A stretch of 64,000 nucleotides of DNA, taken from positions 1,674,001 through 1,738,000 of the forward strand of contig NC_089551.1 of the NCBI RefSeq assembly GCF_040115645.1, in the 5' to 3' direction. The position numbers and the translations under genes were made by a program. The notes under the pieces are model-generated. The model made no database searches and was not told the DNA's origin. It saw only the letters and a list, made by a program, of their open reading frames with translations. This document shows, piece after piece, positions 1 through 11,507 of this stretch (its first letter is position 1; the number at the start of each line of letters is the position of its first letter). This DNA is from Euwallacea fornicatus (lineage: Eukaryota; Arthropoda; Insecta; Coleoptera; Curculionidae).

Positions 1-15
1 GCTTAGCCTCCTCCA

Positions 16-237
16 TTGCCCGATCTAACACCTCTAGATTTTTATGTTTGGGGGTTTCGGAAGGAAAATGTGTACTTTATTCCTGTAAACTCTCAAAACG
101 AACTTATAAAGCGAATGAGAAATTCTGGTCTCAGAACAGCTGCTCAGATTTTGAAAGATGTGCGGCGGTCTTTAGGGCGACGTTCTAATTTATATGTAGA
201 ACGTAATGGCGACCATTTCGAACAATTTCCGTAATAA
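16..237 (+). pseudogene. 3' fragment of a DDE transposase (CAGGGTGT-ended transposon family)
   Basis: The reading frame gives PDLTPLDFYVWGF near its start and ends in NGDHFEQFP. This is the usual C-terminal end of insect DDE transposases of the Tc1/mariner-like superfamily, where the third catalytic residue sits in a SPDLTPLDFxLWG motif. The window cuts the element off upstream, and an in-frame TAG lies just before the motif at the window edge. Only the tail is present, so it is a relic. The DUF4817 fragment at 59157-59474 belongs, from memory, to the N-terminal part of the same kind of protein. Confidence 0.6.
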
Positions 238-2745
238 TAGTTATTTGATATTAACTTTGAGTTATTTTGTTGTCGAACGAATAATAAACGCAATAAACTG
301 TTCGAATCGGAAGCCATTAATTTTCCTAACTTATCGATAAATCTTAGTTTGCGTTTAATTTAAATTAATTAAATAAGAAAATAATGAAAAAATTCACAAA
401 TAATACTTCTGCGACGAGTGCATCACATACGAAAAAAATACATTTTTCCCATGGCACTTTTAGAACGGTGCCGCTCGTGGCATATGCGCCGGAAAGAATA
501 CTTGCTAATATCTCGAGAAGCGCTAGAGATACGCCCATTCCCTAAGTATACATTTTTTTTCGTGAGAAGGTCTAGTCTGTCCAAGTTAATGCAAAATATT
601 AACCTACGAGGTTTACTAAAAAGTTATCTTAGTTTTTCCAAATTCGTGTCTGACGCAGCTATCTCCACTTACACGTTCATTTAACAGACATTTTAGATAG
701 ATTTGTGGTACCCAAAAAACTCTCAGCGCAAGATTTCACCTCGAAAACTTGCAAAGTGCAAGTTTCACCGATGAGCTACAATTTTTCTTCGTTTTAACAC
801 CCGCTACAATGAAAAAGAACAAGTTTTATATGAGACAAGTTCCGCTCAACAGCATCATCTTTCGACGCTGCTTCGCCCGTACGAGTTTGTGCCAACGTTT
901 CCGGGACATCCTGTAGAAAAACTCGAATTTAAAAAGTTGCTCCACATATGAGCGTACGTTCAGTGGCGGATTCGGAGGTAGGTGGCGCTCAGCGACCCGA
1001 AAACTTAAGTCGACCTTGCTCCCCCGGGAGCGGCGCCCATGGCCCACCCCGCTAATGAGGGCGGGGAAGAATCTGTTAATTTCTTAGAGGTTGGTTAACC
1101 ATTTCCAACTCGAGACCAAAACTCTTCTCGTCCCCGATTGTTTATATCCCGAAGAAGATATCGATATCTTCGGTTATCCACGCCGTTGGTTGGTCGCAGC
1201 ACGTTTCTCGAAGCTCACGTCTTCGACCAATCGTGACCACCGCTCTATTCTCTCTCGCTTCAGCCCCTATACATATTTCATACTCTAGTTTCACACAGAT
1301 AATCTCAGCTATAAATAAGCGGTATTCAAATCGGGATGTCAACGAATTAGAGCCGTCGCATTGTCCCTCGCTGATTAGCATGACGACAACACAACACAGG
1401 GTGTCACAAAGATAACAATCGATTTTTTAATTCCCGCTTTATAAAATCAGCAGACGGCCGCCCAATGAGGTCGAGAAATAATAACTTTTCGAACCCGATA
1501 AATTATTTATGGCTTATGGTAAATATGGTCTCAGAATGTCTGTCACCCAGTTTTTCATTGGTGTCCGAATCGGGAACGGCCGCTATTAGTTTCGGACGGA
1601 TGAGTAATTGGAGTCGTGTCAAGGAAACTTCTAAGTAGATTTCAATTTCAAATTTTCCCCGAAATTTATGGACAGGAAATCTGTTTTAAATTCGACGAAT
1701 TCAATGCGGCCATTGTCTTGCCGCTACCGAATTTCACCGTATCTTTACGCAGAAATCAGGTTTTTAACAATAAACATTATCTTTAAGGGCGCCTCTAATT
1801 TATGCCCTTCGCCTCTTTAGCACGTGTGTTTTACCCCAAAACTATCTATAACAGAGATCAAAGCTGCCTTTTGCACTTGCATTTATCTAAGGAAAATCTT
1901 GTTCACACGACGACATGGTTCAGGTACCGTGACAAATTGCGGGTGGACGCATAAAGGTAGAAAGGGCGGTTTTAAAACATTAGGGATGATGACGGGCACT
2001 TTAAAGGAGTTTTCGGAGTGCGCGCTTCGATTCCATCCCCGCGCTCAGGGGGTGTGCAACATGGCCCGGATGCAAAAATTCCCTTGGTAATCTTTGGATG
2101 TAATCTCAGGTGAACAAATGTCCAGGGGATGATGCGGAACTTTTAACAAAGCCCTGTTTCGACAGGGTACATTTGTATAACACGACTTTAAATAATTCCA
2201 GGCTTGTTCAGATAAACCTAGGAGAAGATTCTAACCGATTTCCGTCAGGCTTATGAATAATCCACTTGAGCACATTGACGTTAAAATACTGTCGCCGATT
2301 AAAGCAATAATCGTGATTTATTGCCTATAAATTATTAATTTGTTATTTAACGTAAATTTGCGATCTTTCCATCACGGAGCTGGAGTTTTTAATTTGCCTC
2401 GATCGCATAACAAGTTAATGATCCTAGAAATTGCAAGAGAAGAAACCTTGACCAAATCAAAATAATGATGGGTATTCCGTGAAGAATTGTAGTGTTGCTC
2501 ATTGCAAGGTCGCACAACACTCATATCTTTTTCCATTTCGCTAAAGTCCCATAAAGGACGTTAATAGGGCTGGTCGTTTCGCAGAAGCGGCGAAATATTG
2601 CCAATCCATTGGCGGTACGCCCCTGATATCCTCTAGTCTGCTCACAATATATGGTACTGAAGACAAACAAATCTTCAAATGTTCGGGACTGCAGAAAGTC
2701 AATGGCGGAACTCGTTTCCGTTTATCATCAACTTTTGAAAATATA
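238..2745. other. Intergenic, no gene seen
   Basis: No supported coding sequence. Sites resembling CAGGGTGTC/GACATCCTG element ends occur near 906-914 and 1398-1406, suggesting eroded small transposons. An 18-bp perfect palindrome lies at 1154-1171. Confidence 0.5.
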
Positions 2746-3270
2746 CGGGGTGTAACCTCAGCATCGAGGTCTTTCAGGGCTCGATAGTGCTATGTAAAAT
2801 AATTGAAAAAAAGCCAATAGACCTATGATCAAAAAAGCTCCATTGTCATTATACGGGGGTAACATAACTAAAGGACCTTTTTAACAGTTCTTATAATTTT
2901 TTATTTTTTTTATTTTAAGAAATTATGGTTTGATTTTTCAATTGAAGAAAGAGTTTAAATGTGGTATCAGAATTCATATAAAGTGTTCCCAAGAAAAGAT
3001 GCAAAGCACAAAACAGTACATTACCCAAAGAAACGTAACACCCTGTACATGGCTAGCGACAATTTTAATATTTCATTGTAGAGGGTTTTAAGGGAAATAG
3101 TTGTATGAAATTTCAAAAATTTCACAAATTCGTCAGTGTGAAACTTAGCCGCCCCGTATATGGAACATGGTGCGTTTTGACCATTGGTTTATTAGCATTT
3201 TTTAAATTATTTTGCGGAGTACTATCACTCCCTGAGATATCTCCATGACACCAAGTTCCACTTTTTATAT
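2746..3270. mobile_element. Non-autonomous inverted-repeat element, copy 1
   Basis: The left end (ACGGGGTGTAACC..GGTCTTTCAGGG..) matches the reverse complement of the right end (..CCCTGAGATATCTCCATGACACC) over roughly 70 bases with mismatches. An inner AACACCCTGTAC lies at about 3041-3052. The element is homologous, in the opposite orientation, to the one at 20647-21260, including the interior (GCTTTGCATCTTTT.. stretch). There is no coding capacity. The exact borders are uncertain by about 10 bases. Confidence 0.6.
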
Positions 3271-5665
3271 TGAAAAGTTATCAATAATAAAGGAGAACCA
3301 AACATGGATTTTCCCTGGATTAATGAACGCTTCCACATACAACTTTAGCACTACATCTTTTCTAATCCCCTTTCAACTCTTTGATTTCCGCCATATTTCG
3401 CCAATATTTTATTGAACGACAGTGACGTAGCCTCGTGGGGGCTGGAAGAAACTTTAAATCAACCGAGACATGGAGCACGACTTACAGATCTACTTGCTTT
3501 TTTACTCTCATTAACTACCACCAGGACATTCCTGACTTCTTCTCGTCCGCATTTGGCTCTTGTGACTTTTTGGGAATTTATGGCAATTTCAAATTCTACA
3601 AAAAAACATTAGCGCGCATGCAAATATGGCTACACAGTAGCATTATTTTCGTAACTAATCCAATGACTGACTAAAACTTTTAAAATTTCAGATTTTCCGC
3701 TAGGTTTGTTGGGTTCTCAAACCCGATAAAGTACAGTGGCGTTCCCACCCTTTACGGCGGGGAGGAATTATCAATTAAAGAATGGAAAACCAGCGATTTT
3801 CTTATTTCTTTTCCATTTCGTGCAACCTCCCCGTGGCGTGACCCTGATTTCTTTTAGCTCGCTTGAAAAGTTGCACTTTTGCGGAGTTACGTCATCATGT
3901 ATGCGCACCTATCTAAAACTATACAGCTACATTCGCAGGTATTCAGAGTTTGGGCTAAAACGTGGATTTTAACTGATGGCCCTATTGAGTTAACTACAGT
4001 TAAAATGTGTTAATGAAATCAGGAACGTATACTTGCCCAGCAGCAAACCCCATCTTAACAGCCGTGAAACGTTCCGGAATTAATATCGCATTTATTATCT
4101 CACGCTGGAAGAGAGTACAATGGGAAACAACTCGAAAATGATTTAGAACCTCCAAAAGGCCTGTTGAATTATTTAGTGTGTTTTTCCTCGTGTCAATATT
4201 TTACCTGGACTTGAAAGCTGTTATATTAATTTGCCTGATAGTCTTTGATATCCTTTAATGCCTCATCCTTAATAAGCCCCGTTCTTGACATTAAGTGAGA
4301 GGGCGCAAATGAGCAGGCAACAATGCCCCTTTGTACTACTGGAAATGCGTATTGACAGGTCCAAATAGCAATTAATGACGTAAGAATTAAAGGGTGCGAC
4401 ACGTGACTTTCGATGTGCATTCACTCGGAAACCTACTGCAAACAGTGGCCCCGTGTCGCTGCCAATCACACTCAGCGTCACTATTGTACGTGACGTTGGA
4501 GTATTAAAGTCTTGCAGAAGAATTCCTAGAAAAGTTATTAGAAAGAATAGCGCAAGAATAATCCTATTAATATCAGTTTTTAAGGAACGGCCCCCCGCCT
4601 GACCCGATCTAAGTCAACTGGACGGAGATTAATCGACAGACATTCCCAAACTGCCTCAAAACACATATACGAACGGTTTCCCGTTGGGTATCACAAAAGC
4701 CCCATTATCATGGGTTATTTTTAATTTCACAGTTTCGAGGCCCGGTCCGAAATTGAATCAAACGTTTCGGCGCCCCTGACGGCGTCGGGATGCTCAGCCT
4801 GGCTCAGCATCCGCGTCCCCCCACGTATCGCGGGGTCAATGGGGCGGAAGATCCAAAATGTGTGAATCAGCCTTGCGGCTCATCTGCAAGTCAGATGGGC
4901 TCCTTCAGGACGTGGAGCACCCTTGAGTGAGATGGCGGCGCCCTTTGGAGGACGTATGTGTGTCTGTGCGCGTTAAGTAATCTTTCGTGGGTAATGTCAT
5001 GTGAAATGTAAACGTGGGCCTTTTGCACTCGTAATGGGACGAGTATAATGCCGGTCTTTCGGTTTTTTCCTACTCAGGGATATGGCATTTTTCTGTTCCT
5101 AGAAGCGAGCTCCGATCGCGACGAAAATGTACCTAAAAGTGACCACTCACTTCACCAGGAGTTTTTCAGGAAATTTCTGGTCCACTTTCATTCGCTTTAA
5201 GTGGCAGTTAAAGACATTTTTAAAGTAAATTAAACTGAATAAATTGCTTAAACAAGGCGGAATGCGGCCCTTCGTATCTGAAACACGATTCAAAGCGGCG
5301 TCCAGCGGCCATTTGAGTGAGGTGCCATTTGTCACTGTGTTCAGCTCCCGGTACCAACGCAATTTGTAACGGGAGCAGTACCTGCTAAGGGGAGTTTTCG
5401 TATTCGATGCCACTATCAAATATCTCCCGAACTGCCGGAGTTCCAAGCATTTTAAATTTGGAATTTTTTCGCGAATCTTTCAAATACAACGGACGAATCG
5501 GTCAGTTTTGGTCTAATCGTCGTTTAATGGGCTTCGAGGCGCCTGGCGGAAAGTGGCAAAACAGACAGAAAACTACAAAAATAATCCAATTAGGATGATG
5601 AGGCGATCCGGAGGACGTAAGTCCGGATTTATCACAGGCCTCTCTGCGGTGTCCTGCCGCCAGTA
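3271..5665. other. Intergenic, no gene seen
   Basis: No supported coding sequence. A locally GC-richer stretch at about 4735-4990 includes a short hairpin with GGATGCT/AGCATCC arms near 4790-4815. Short open frames here have no recognisable motif. Confidence 0.4.
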
Positions 5666-5728
5666 ATGGCCGCCTCATTTGTCGTGGCGGTACCACTGCA
5701 ACCAAGACAGCGCAGTTACTCGTCTCAT
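5666..5728 (+). CDS. Candidate first coding exon, gene unknown
   Basis: An ATG opens 21 codons (MAASFVVAVPLQPRQRSYSS and one His) that run directly into a consensus donor, CAT|GTAAGTACC. The codons are GC-richer than their surroundings. The phase is 0. It could be an alternative start of the RhoGEF downstream. However, the plausible acceptor just before the RhoGEF ATG is out of frame with it, so the link is only a guess. No product can be named. Confidence 0.25.
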
Positions 5729-7205
5729 GTAAGTACCCTTAATGCGATGAGATGATTCAGGAATTTTAAGTTCGGCCCCATTTATTGCGCTTTTTTTTAA
5801 CTTATGAGCCGCCTCTGCAAACTTACGTCATTGCCGGCTTAACAAAGAACTGATCGGTGATCGATCTTCCACAGGCTTCAAGTCGTGAAAAACTGTCAAT
5901 ATTCCTAAGTTTTCCGGTTCATTTGCCCTGATCCACATCAGTCCCCGTGTGCGCCTCCAGGCGCAATATTTTCTGTTTGGTAATAAAAAATTAATTGTCA
6001 CCCATTAAGGGCGCGTTTTCTCAGATGTTTACGACAATTATGCAAATCCCTGCGGATTTTATGGCCTCGGCCCACGGTCCAGATTAGTCCCGCTCGCTTC
6101 TTTTTCCGGATCCGGTCAATCGGAAACAATCGAAAGTCGCCGGTCACGTGGCTGGGTCATTAAGCCCCGGGCGTGAGAGAGGGTGACCGTTTTGTTGTTT
6201 TTTTAATGGGGGGAGGAAACGTTGTTTTATGGCCAGAGATTTATTAATGGTCTAGACGCATGTGCGTACCACCCCCTTAAACTATGGTAGAAAGTAGAAA
6301 TTAATAAATGATTCTGACATCCTCGGGGAAATACCCTTCTCAGTTGGGTGGGAATTGTTGATACGTCATGACCGGATTTTTTAAGTCGCGTTTTGCGAGA
6401 GGAAAAGGAAGTTTAGGGGTTGTTGCCGCCAACTTAATGGCCAATCTGGAGTTCTTTTAATGTCTCTGTTTGGGACGAGTATACAGGGTGGCTGACGAGA
6501 CGACAGGGAGTGCTAATGGGACATGGTCGAGTTGAATTCCGGTCGCTCTAAATACCCAGTCACGAGTCATTTAGAATGTACAAGGACAGTTTAGATCTTA
6601 ACGGTAGTATTAGAGACATCATTATGGCAGGTTCAGCCGAATTTCGGTCATTCTACGGACCCGTCCAATGGAGTTAATCGCAAGAGGGAAGTGACCTTTA
6701 GACAGGGCATAAGAAAGCCAGAATTTATCAATGAATGCACAATATCAGGGGCACTGTTTGCGTCAAGTTGGGTTGGATTCCTTCAGCTCTAGACCTGATT
6801 AATCGATTTTTTCCTGGTGAATGAATTAATCAGCCGCAAAGTACGTTCACCATATAGTCAAGGATTCAATTTGAAGTGATAGCGCGCTCTCAATTAATCC
6901 ATTATTATCTTAATTTATCTTTGCAGAAATTCAGGTTGTTTACTTACTGTTGTTTTACTGAGTCACCCAATAAAAACATACATTTTAACCGAATCAACGA
7001 TCACTATGTCAGAGCCGGTCCTGCACATGCACCCATATAATAGCTTTTATTTGCCCAAAAATCTCATATAAGCCTTCCAGATATCTATTCTAAGTACGAG
7101 GAGATAAGATAACAACGTGATAACAGCGGTTTTCACGAGCACTTTTACGTGCTAATTCGCACCTTCAAACACAGGTACCTGTTTATAATGGTTTAAATAA
7201 GTGCC
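5729..7205. other. Upstream region of the RhoGEF gene
   Basis: No coding sequence seen. A CAGGGTGG transposon-end-like site lies at about 6484. An acceptor-like CAAACACAG at about 7167-7175 precedes the RhoGEF start codon and could define a 5' UTR exon. A core promoter could not be assigned. Confidence 0.35.
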
Positions 7206-10200
7206 ATGGGGGATGTGAAACGAAGCAAGACCACCGAGAAGCTCAGGAGGACCATAGATATCTTCCAGATCACACGTCCTAATAAAACCAATAAGGGTCT
7301 GCTGAGGACCAACTCCCTGCCTCCAGGGAAGAAGTCAGCTGAGCCGCACGATTCTGTATCGGTAAGAAGCTGGATAAAGGCGAATAAAGGCAATGTGCAG
7401 AATGGCGAGAAGAAGACCGAAGAAAAGTCTGCTGAACTTGCTGATTTTAAACTACCTCAGAGGCCTATTAGTCAACAACGAATTAGAGATGTAACGAAGG
7501 AGATAGAGCAGAGTAGCATAGAGCTGGAAGTAAGTCATGAGAGGCTGAGCGAAGAAAGCAGTTCTGTGAGTATAAACACGGTGCTGAGTGGGTTCGGTTG
7601 CGAGAGAATGGGGGAACTGAGCGGAACATCAGAGGACGAGAATTCGTATTGGGAATTCGTGAGGGATCGTAATCAAAATGGTAAGTGTTTGTTTATATTG
7701 TTGATTAAATCTTGAGAACAATGCAGATTCGACGTAGCAGATCAAATTCTTATCAATTTAGAGGCATTCCATTCAACTGAATTGCAAACTAATTGTTTTA
7801 GGATTTAATGAAAGTCAATCCTGCGTGCAGTCCCGTTTATGCCTATCTAGTTCTAAAAGTAACTTAGATCCCATTCGATTATGGAATCACACCACGCCTT
7901 CCATTCAGCCAAAAGTGCGTCATAACAGCGATGACCTTTGCACCGAAACTGGTTACAATCCTAGCGCCCCTTCAAGCCCTAAATCAGCAGTTCAACCTGA
8001 ACTCGAAGAAGACTCTGCACTTCTAGAGATCAACATGAATCCAGGAGACTCAATTGAAAGGTGGAAAAACAAGGTTTTTGTGTACACTATTCCTGACTCT
8101 CCTGCAGGGAGATTTATCAAAAACCCCACTCGCTCTTCTATAAGACCCAAGACCGAGAGGAAAAAAGCTGGGATACTCAAGGATAAGCCCCTTTCAGTGC
8201 ATGAGCTTACAGAGCGTTTCGAAGGGTTTAAAGATGCAGCTGAAAAAGGACAGACAGACACTTTTAGGAAGTCTTTCCTCAGCGAGATGAACCAGGAATT
8301 GGAGAATATGAAGAACGATGGGTTCACTGAGGAGCTGAGCCTTGAAAATCTGCATTTAACTGAAGACATCAATGCGGACAACTTTGACGATTGCAAATGG
8401 GAAGAGGAGTTTGGGAAAGCTTTGATGATGAGCATTGAAAATAAATCTTTAGCTAAGCCCCTAAGCGACAACGATGATGATGATCCATTTGAGGAAGGAA
8501 TTGAGAGGAAAAAACCCGATGATGACGATTTATTTGGGGAATTCTATTTCGATGAGGGAATAGTGTACTTGGAAGCTTATAACCAAGACGACAGGGAACT
8601 AGTAGAATGCATAGTGCAAGTAGACCGACGGAGTGTAGATCTTCAAAGTTTCAACAAAATGCAGCAAGGCTCTGATGTTTTAGCTCAGAACGAGCAGATG
8701 ATGGTACTGATGAGCGAAATTGAAGGAGAACCTGAGTCTAAACGAAACACCATCTATTCGACTACATCAGCTGAAACTGGTGACTCTGGGAACGGTTGCG
8801 AATCCAAAAGAAACACTATTTACTCGACCACTTCTGGAGACAGTTATGAGGATGAAGGTTTGTTGAATAGCTGGTAAATTGCAAGTAAACTCATTATTTT
8901 ATAATCCAAAGATAACCTAGAAGAACACAACGATTCTTTGAACTATGGAGCTGCTCGCAGAGAGACTTACTGCGACGATCAAGGAAGAGTGAGAATAGAG
9001 AGGGTTGCTCCATGCGTAGAGGACCATCAGGGCGTTAATACCGTGAATGAGCTTTATGAATCCGCCGACATTGAAGAAGAAATTCATGATGATTATGGTG
9101 ATTATGATGATGATGATAATGATGATGATGATGAGCATAAGTACGAGATTATACAGTTAGAGCACAACGTAAACTTCTTTACCCCTGACCCTGAGGTGAA
9201 AAAGGATCCGTAAGTTGGTCATCTTCATCTACAAATTGATGCAATTGTTGCGTTATTTATGCTCAGGCTTCAATACATTACGGAGGAAATCGTTTCTACT
9301 GAGCGCAAGTACCTCAGCGACATGGACAAAGTTCTACGAGTAAGTAGATCATTCAATGGTCATGATGGAAATATGCGAGTGATGAATTTTAAGTAGAAGT
9401 ACAAAGAGTTTGTGGATGAAAGATGCCCTGATAAATCGGACGTGGTGTTCGGAAATATGGAGCAAATATTCTCCAAGCAACTGGAGTTTTTGCACGCTCT
9501 GGAGAATGCCCAATCAAATGTCGAGTTGGTGGTGGAGACATTCATTTACTTCGTAAGTTTCGAGAAAAGGTTGAGTTTTTTCGCTGAACAATAATCATTT
9601 TTAGAGCGATCTATTTCGCCTCTACCCACGATACTTCAGGAATAGTCCTAAAGCCAACGCTGCGGTCAAAGAAATCAACTTTCTCTTGAAGGTACAGGTC
9701 TAACATCACTCTTTAGCTCTTAAATTAGGAGTAAATCATTTGCAGGAACGACAGGAGACCATCCAAGATAAACTCGATTTATCTGCCTACCTCCTCACCC
9801 CAGTGCAGCGACTGGGCAAATACAAACTTTTCTTGGAGAACATCATCAAGCAACTAGAAAAAGAGAACAAATCTTCGGCTCTGGCTCAAGATTCCTTGAG
9901 TATGATCAAGAAATACCTGAGTAGAGGCAATGATAGCGTTGCTATAGCTTCGATACTGCGTAGCCCATTGCACACCAAAGATTATGGTTCCTTCATAGCT
10001 AGAGAGAAATTCAGCATGATCAAACCCAAAAAAATGGAGATCGTAGTTTTCCTCTTCGAGGGAGTGGTGGTTTTCACGCAAGAAGATCCGAAGAATATGG
10101 AGCAGTTTCAGTATCTTCAAAGCATCAAAACTAATGACCTGCGAATAGCGACTTTCGACGACGACTGCAGTATCCATTTGACGAATTTTACCATGACGAA

Positions 10201-10548
10201 ACGACGCAATTCGAGCAAGTACACCTACGTCCTGGACACCAAGAATCCCAAACTTAAGCAAGCCTGGAAGAAGCAGATTGAGGATATTTTGTGGAAGCAG
10301 ATGAAGAAGCTCAAAGGTAAGAGGGCGAGTTGCGGTGGTAATTGTGGTTAATTCGAGCTCTTGCAGAGGATACATTAAAAAGGAGTGCAACTCTAACTCC
10401 TACGCTTTCGATCCCTAGAAAGGGTCAAATGCGAAGTAGAAGCGAAAGATACAAGTCTACAGGTAACAAGGATTTGCCGCTATTTGGCCTTAATCACATT
10501 ATTTTATACAAGTAAATTTCAGGGTCTGCAGTTTTCTATGTTGAGTAA
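7206..10548 (+). CDS. Dbl-family RhoGEF with DH-PH domains (puratrophin-1/PLEKHG4-like)
   Basis: This is a predicted guanine nucleotide exchange factor for Rho GTPases. Exons: 7206-7680, 7802-8857, 8921-9209, 9267-9339, 9397-9552, 9605-9691, 9746-10316, 10367-10462, 10523-10548. They join in frame to about 942 residues across GT-AG introns of 50-120 bp. Residues 1-606 have no recognised domain; they hold a duplicated ESKRNTIYSTTS motif (about 465-505) and an Asp-rich tract (about 565-583). The DH domain starts at about 607 (ITEEIVSTERKYLSDM) and includes the conserved LLTPVQRLGKYKLFLENI helix in the 9746 exon. The PH domain follows at about 780-903 and ends in a typical Trp-containing helix (KQAWKKQIEDILW). 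The ATG is chosen because an in-frame TAA lies 12 bases upstream. The last exon also has a good donor overlapping the stop (GA|GTAAGA at 10545), so the tail may differ. The subfamily call rests on memory of the PH sequence and is less sure than DH-PH. Confidence 0.85.
9072..9135 (+). repeat. GAT microsatellite inside coding exon
   Basis: A run of GAT/GAA triplets in exon 3 of the RhoGEF encodes an acidic tract rich in Asp, just before the DH domain. It is in frame and likely to be length-variable between individuals. Confidence 0.7.
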
Positions 10549-11507
10549 GACTGGAATTATGTTTACTTGCCTACACTGTTACATATTTTTTGCTTATTTA
10601 TTTATAACAGATACATAAGGGTATCAAAAAGGGGAAAATATTCTGATGCTTAAGTATCTACTCAAATACTGTGTGTGCTAAGGTTATTATTATGACTTTT
10701 TCAAGCTCAGAATGATTATGACGGGGCATTACTTTTTAAATTATGATTACTGCGTATAACTAAACAGCATTTTGTGATGATATGTTTATTAGAACTTGTA
10801 CATTAAATTAATCGAATTTTAAACTTTCGACAAAAAATAGATTTTCGATGTTTCTTGACACCCTGGTGAAGGCACGTATCTGGTCGCAACATTATTCGCT
10901 GTTAAGCGTTAACTGGTTAATTGGGGTTAATTCAAGTTAATTACAAATGAAATCGATTCTTTATTGGACTCCTTTTTCTCGCCTAGGATAGTGCAAGAGC
11001 TCCGCACATTTGCTTTTTTCAACTCTTGGAACATCTCAGTTTCTCCATAAGTTGTAAAATGGCGAAGGTGCCGGAGAATAAACAGTGGCGTATCAAGTTT
11101 GGCGTCAAGCCTTAGTATAAATGATCTTCTCTACAGTCGAACTTATTAATCGATAAACTGGGCGGATTTTTCGAATGTCTGTAGAGATGCGTGACATAAA
11201 TTTACTTTTGAAGTTACGTGGGTTTTTAAGATTTAAAGTCTTCAGTGTAAATTTTATTAAAAACAAATGCATTATATCATTGCTATACATTCCGATTATA
11301 ACACTAATAGTAATAATAATAAAACTCATTTGTATGTACACATCTACAATAACATGGTCTAATAAACAAACTCCCTAATAAATATATGTACAAAAAACTG
11401 CTGGACACTCGCATTTCGCTACACTTACACCTAAAACAAGCTTTCATCCCTAACAAATAGATATCACAATCAAAGATAACATGGCAACAACGCAAATTTG
11501 ACTACAA
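10549..11507. other. Convergent 3' region between RhoGEF and PKA-C3-like kinase
   Basis: This 0.96-kb interval contains the 3' ends of two genes facing each other. It includes a possible extra RhoGEF terminal exon (11040-11115). Further on are AATAAA-type signals on both strands: minus-strand AATAAA as TTTATT near 11254, and plus-strand AATAAA near 11377. The two 3' UTRs may therefore overlap. Confidence 0.4.
11040..11115 (+). CDS. Possible alternative terminal exon of the RhoGEF
   Basis: If exon 9 is spliced at the donor at 10545 instead of reading its TAA, an acceptor CATCTCAG|T at 11039/11040 restores frame. It adds a short tail ending in KQWRIKFGVKP before TAG at 11113-11115. The reading looks codon-like in an AT-rich surrounding. 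A second acceptor, TTTTTCTCGCCTAG|G at 10986/10987, would give a different short tail ending at 11050. Neither is proven. Confidence 0.3.
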
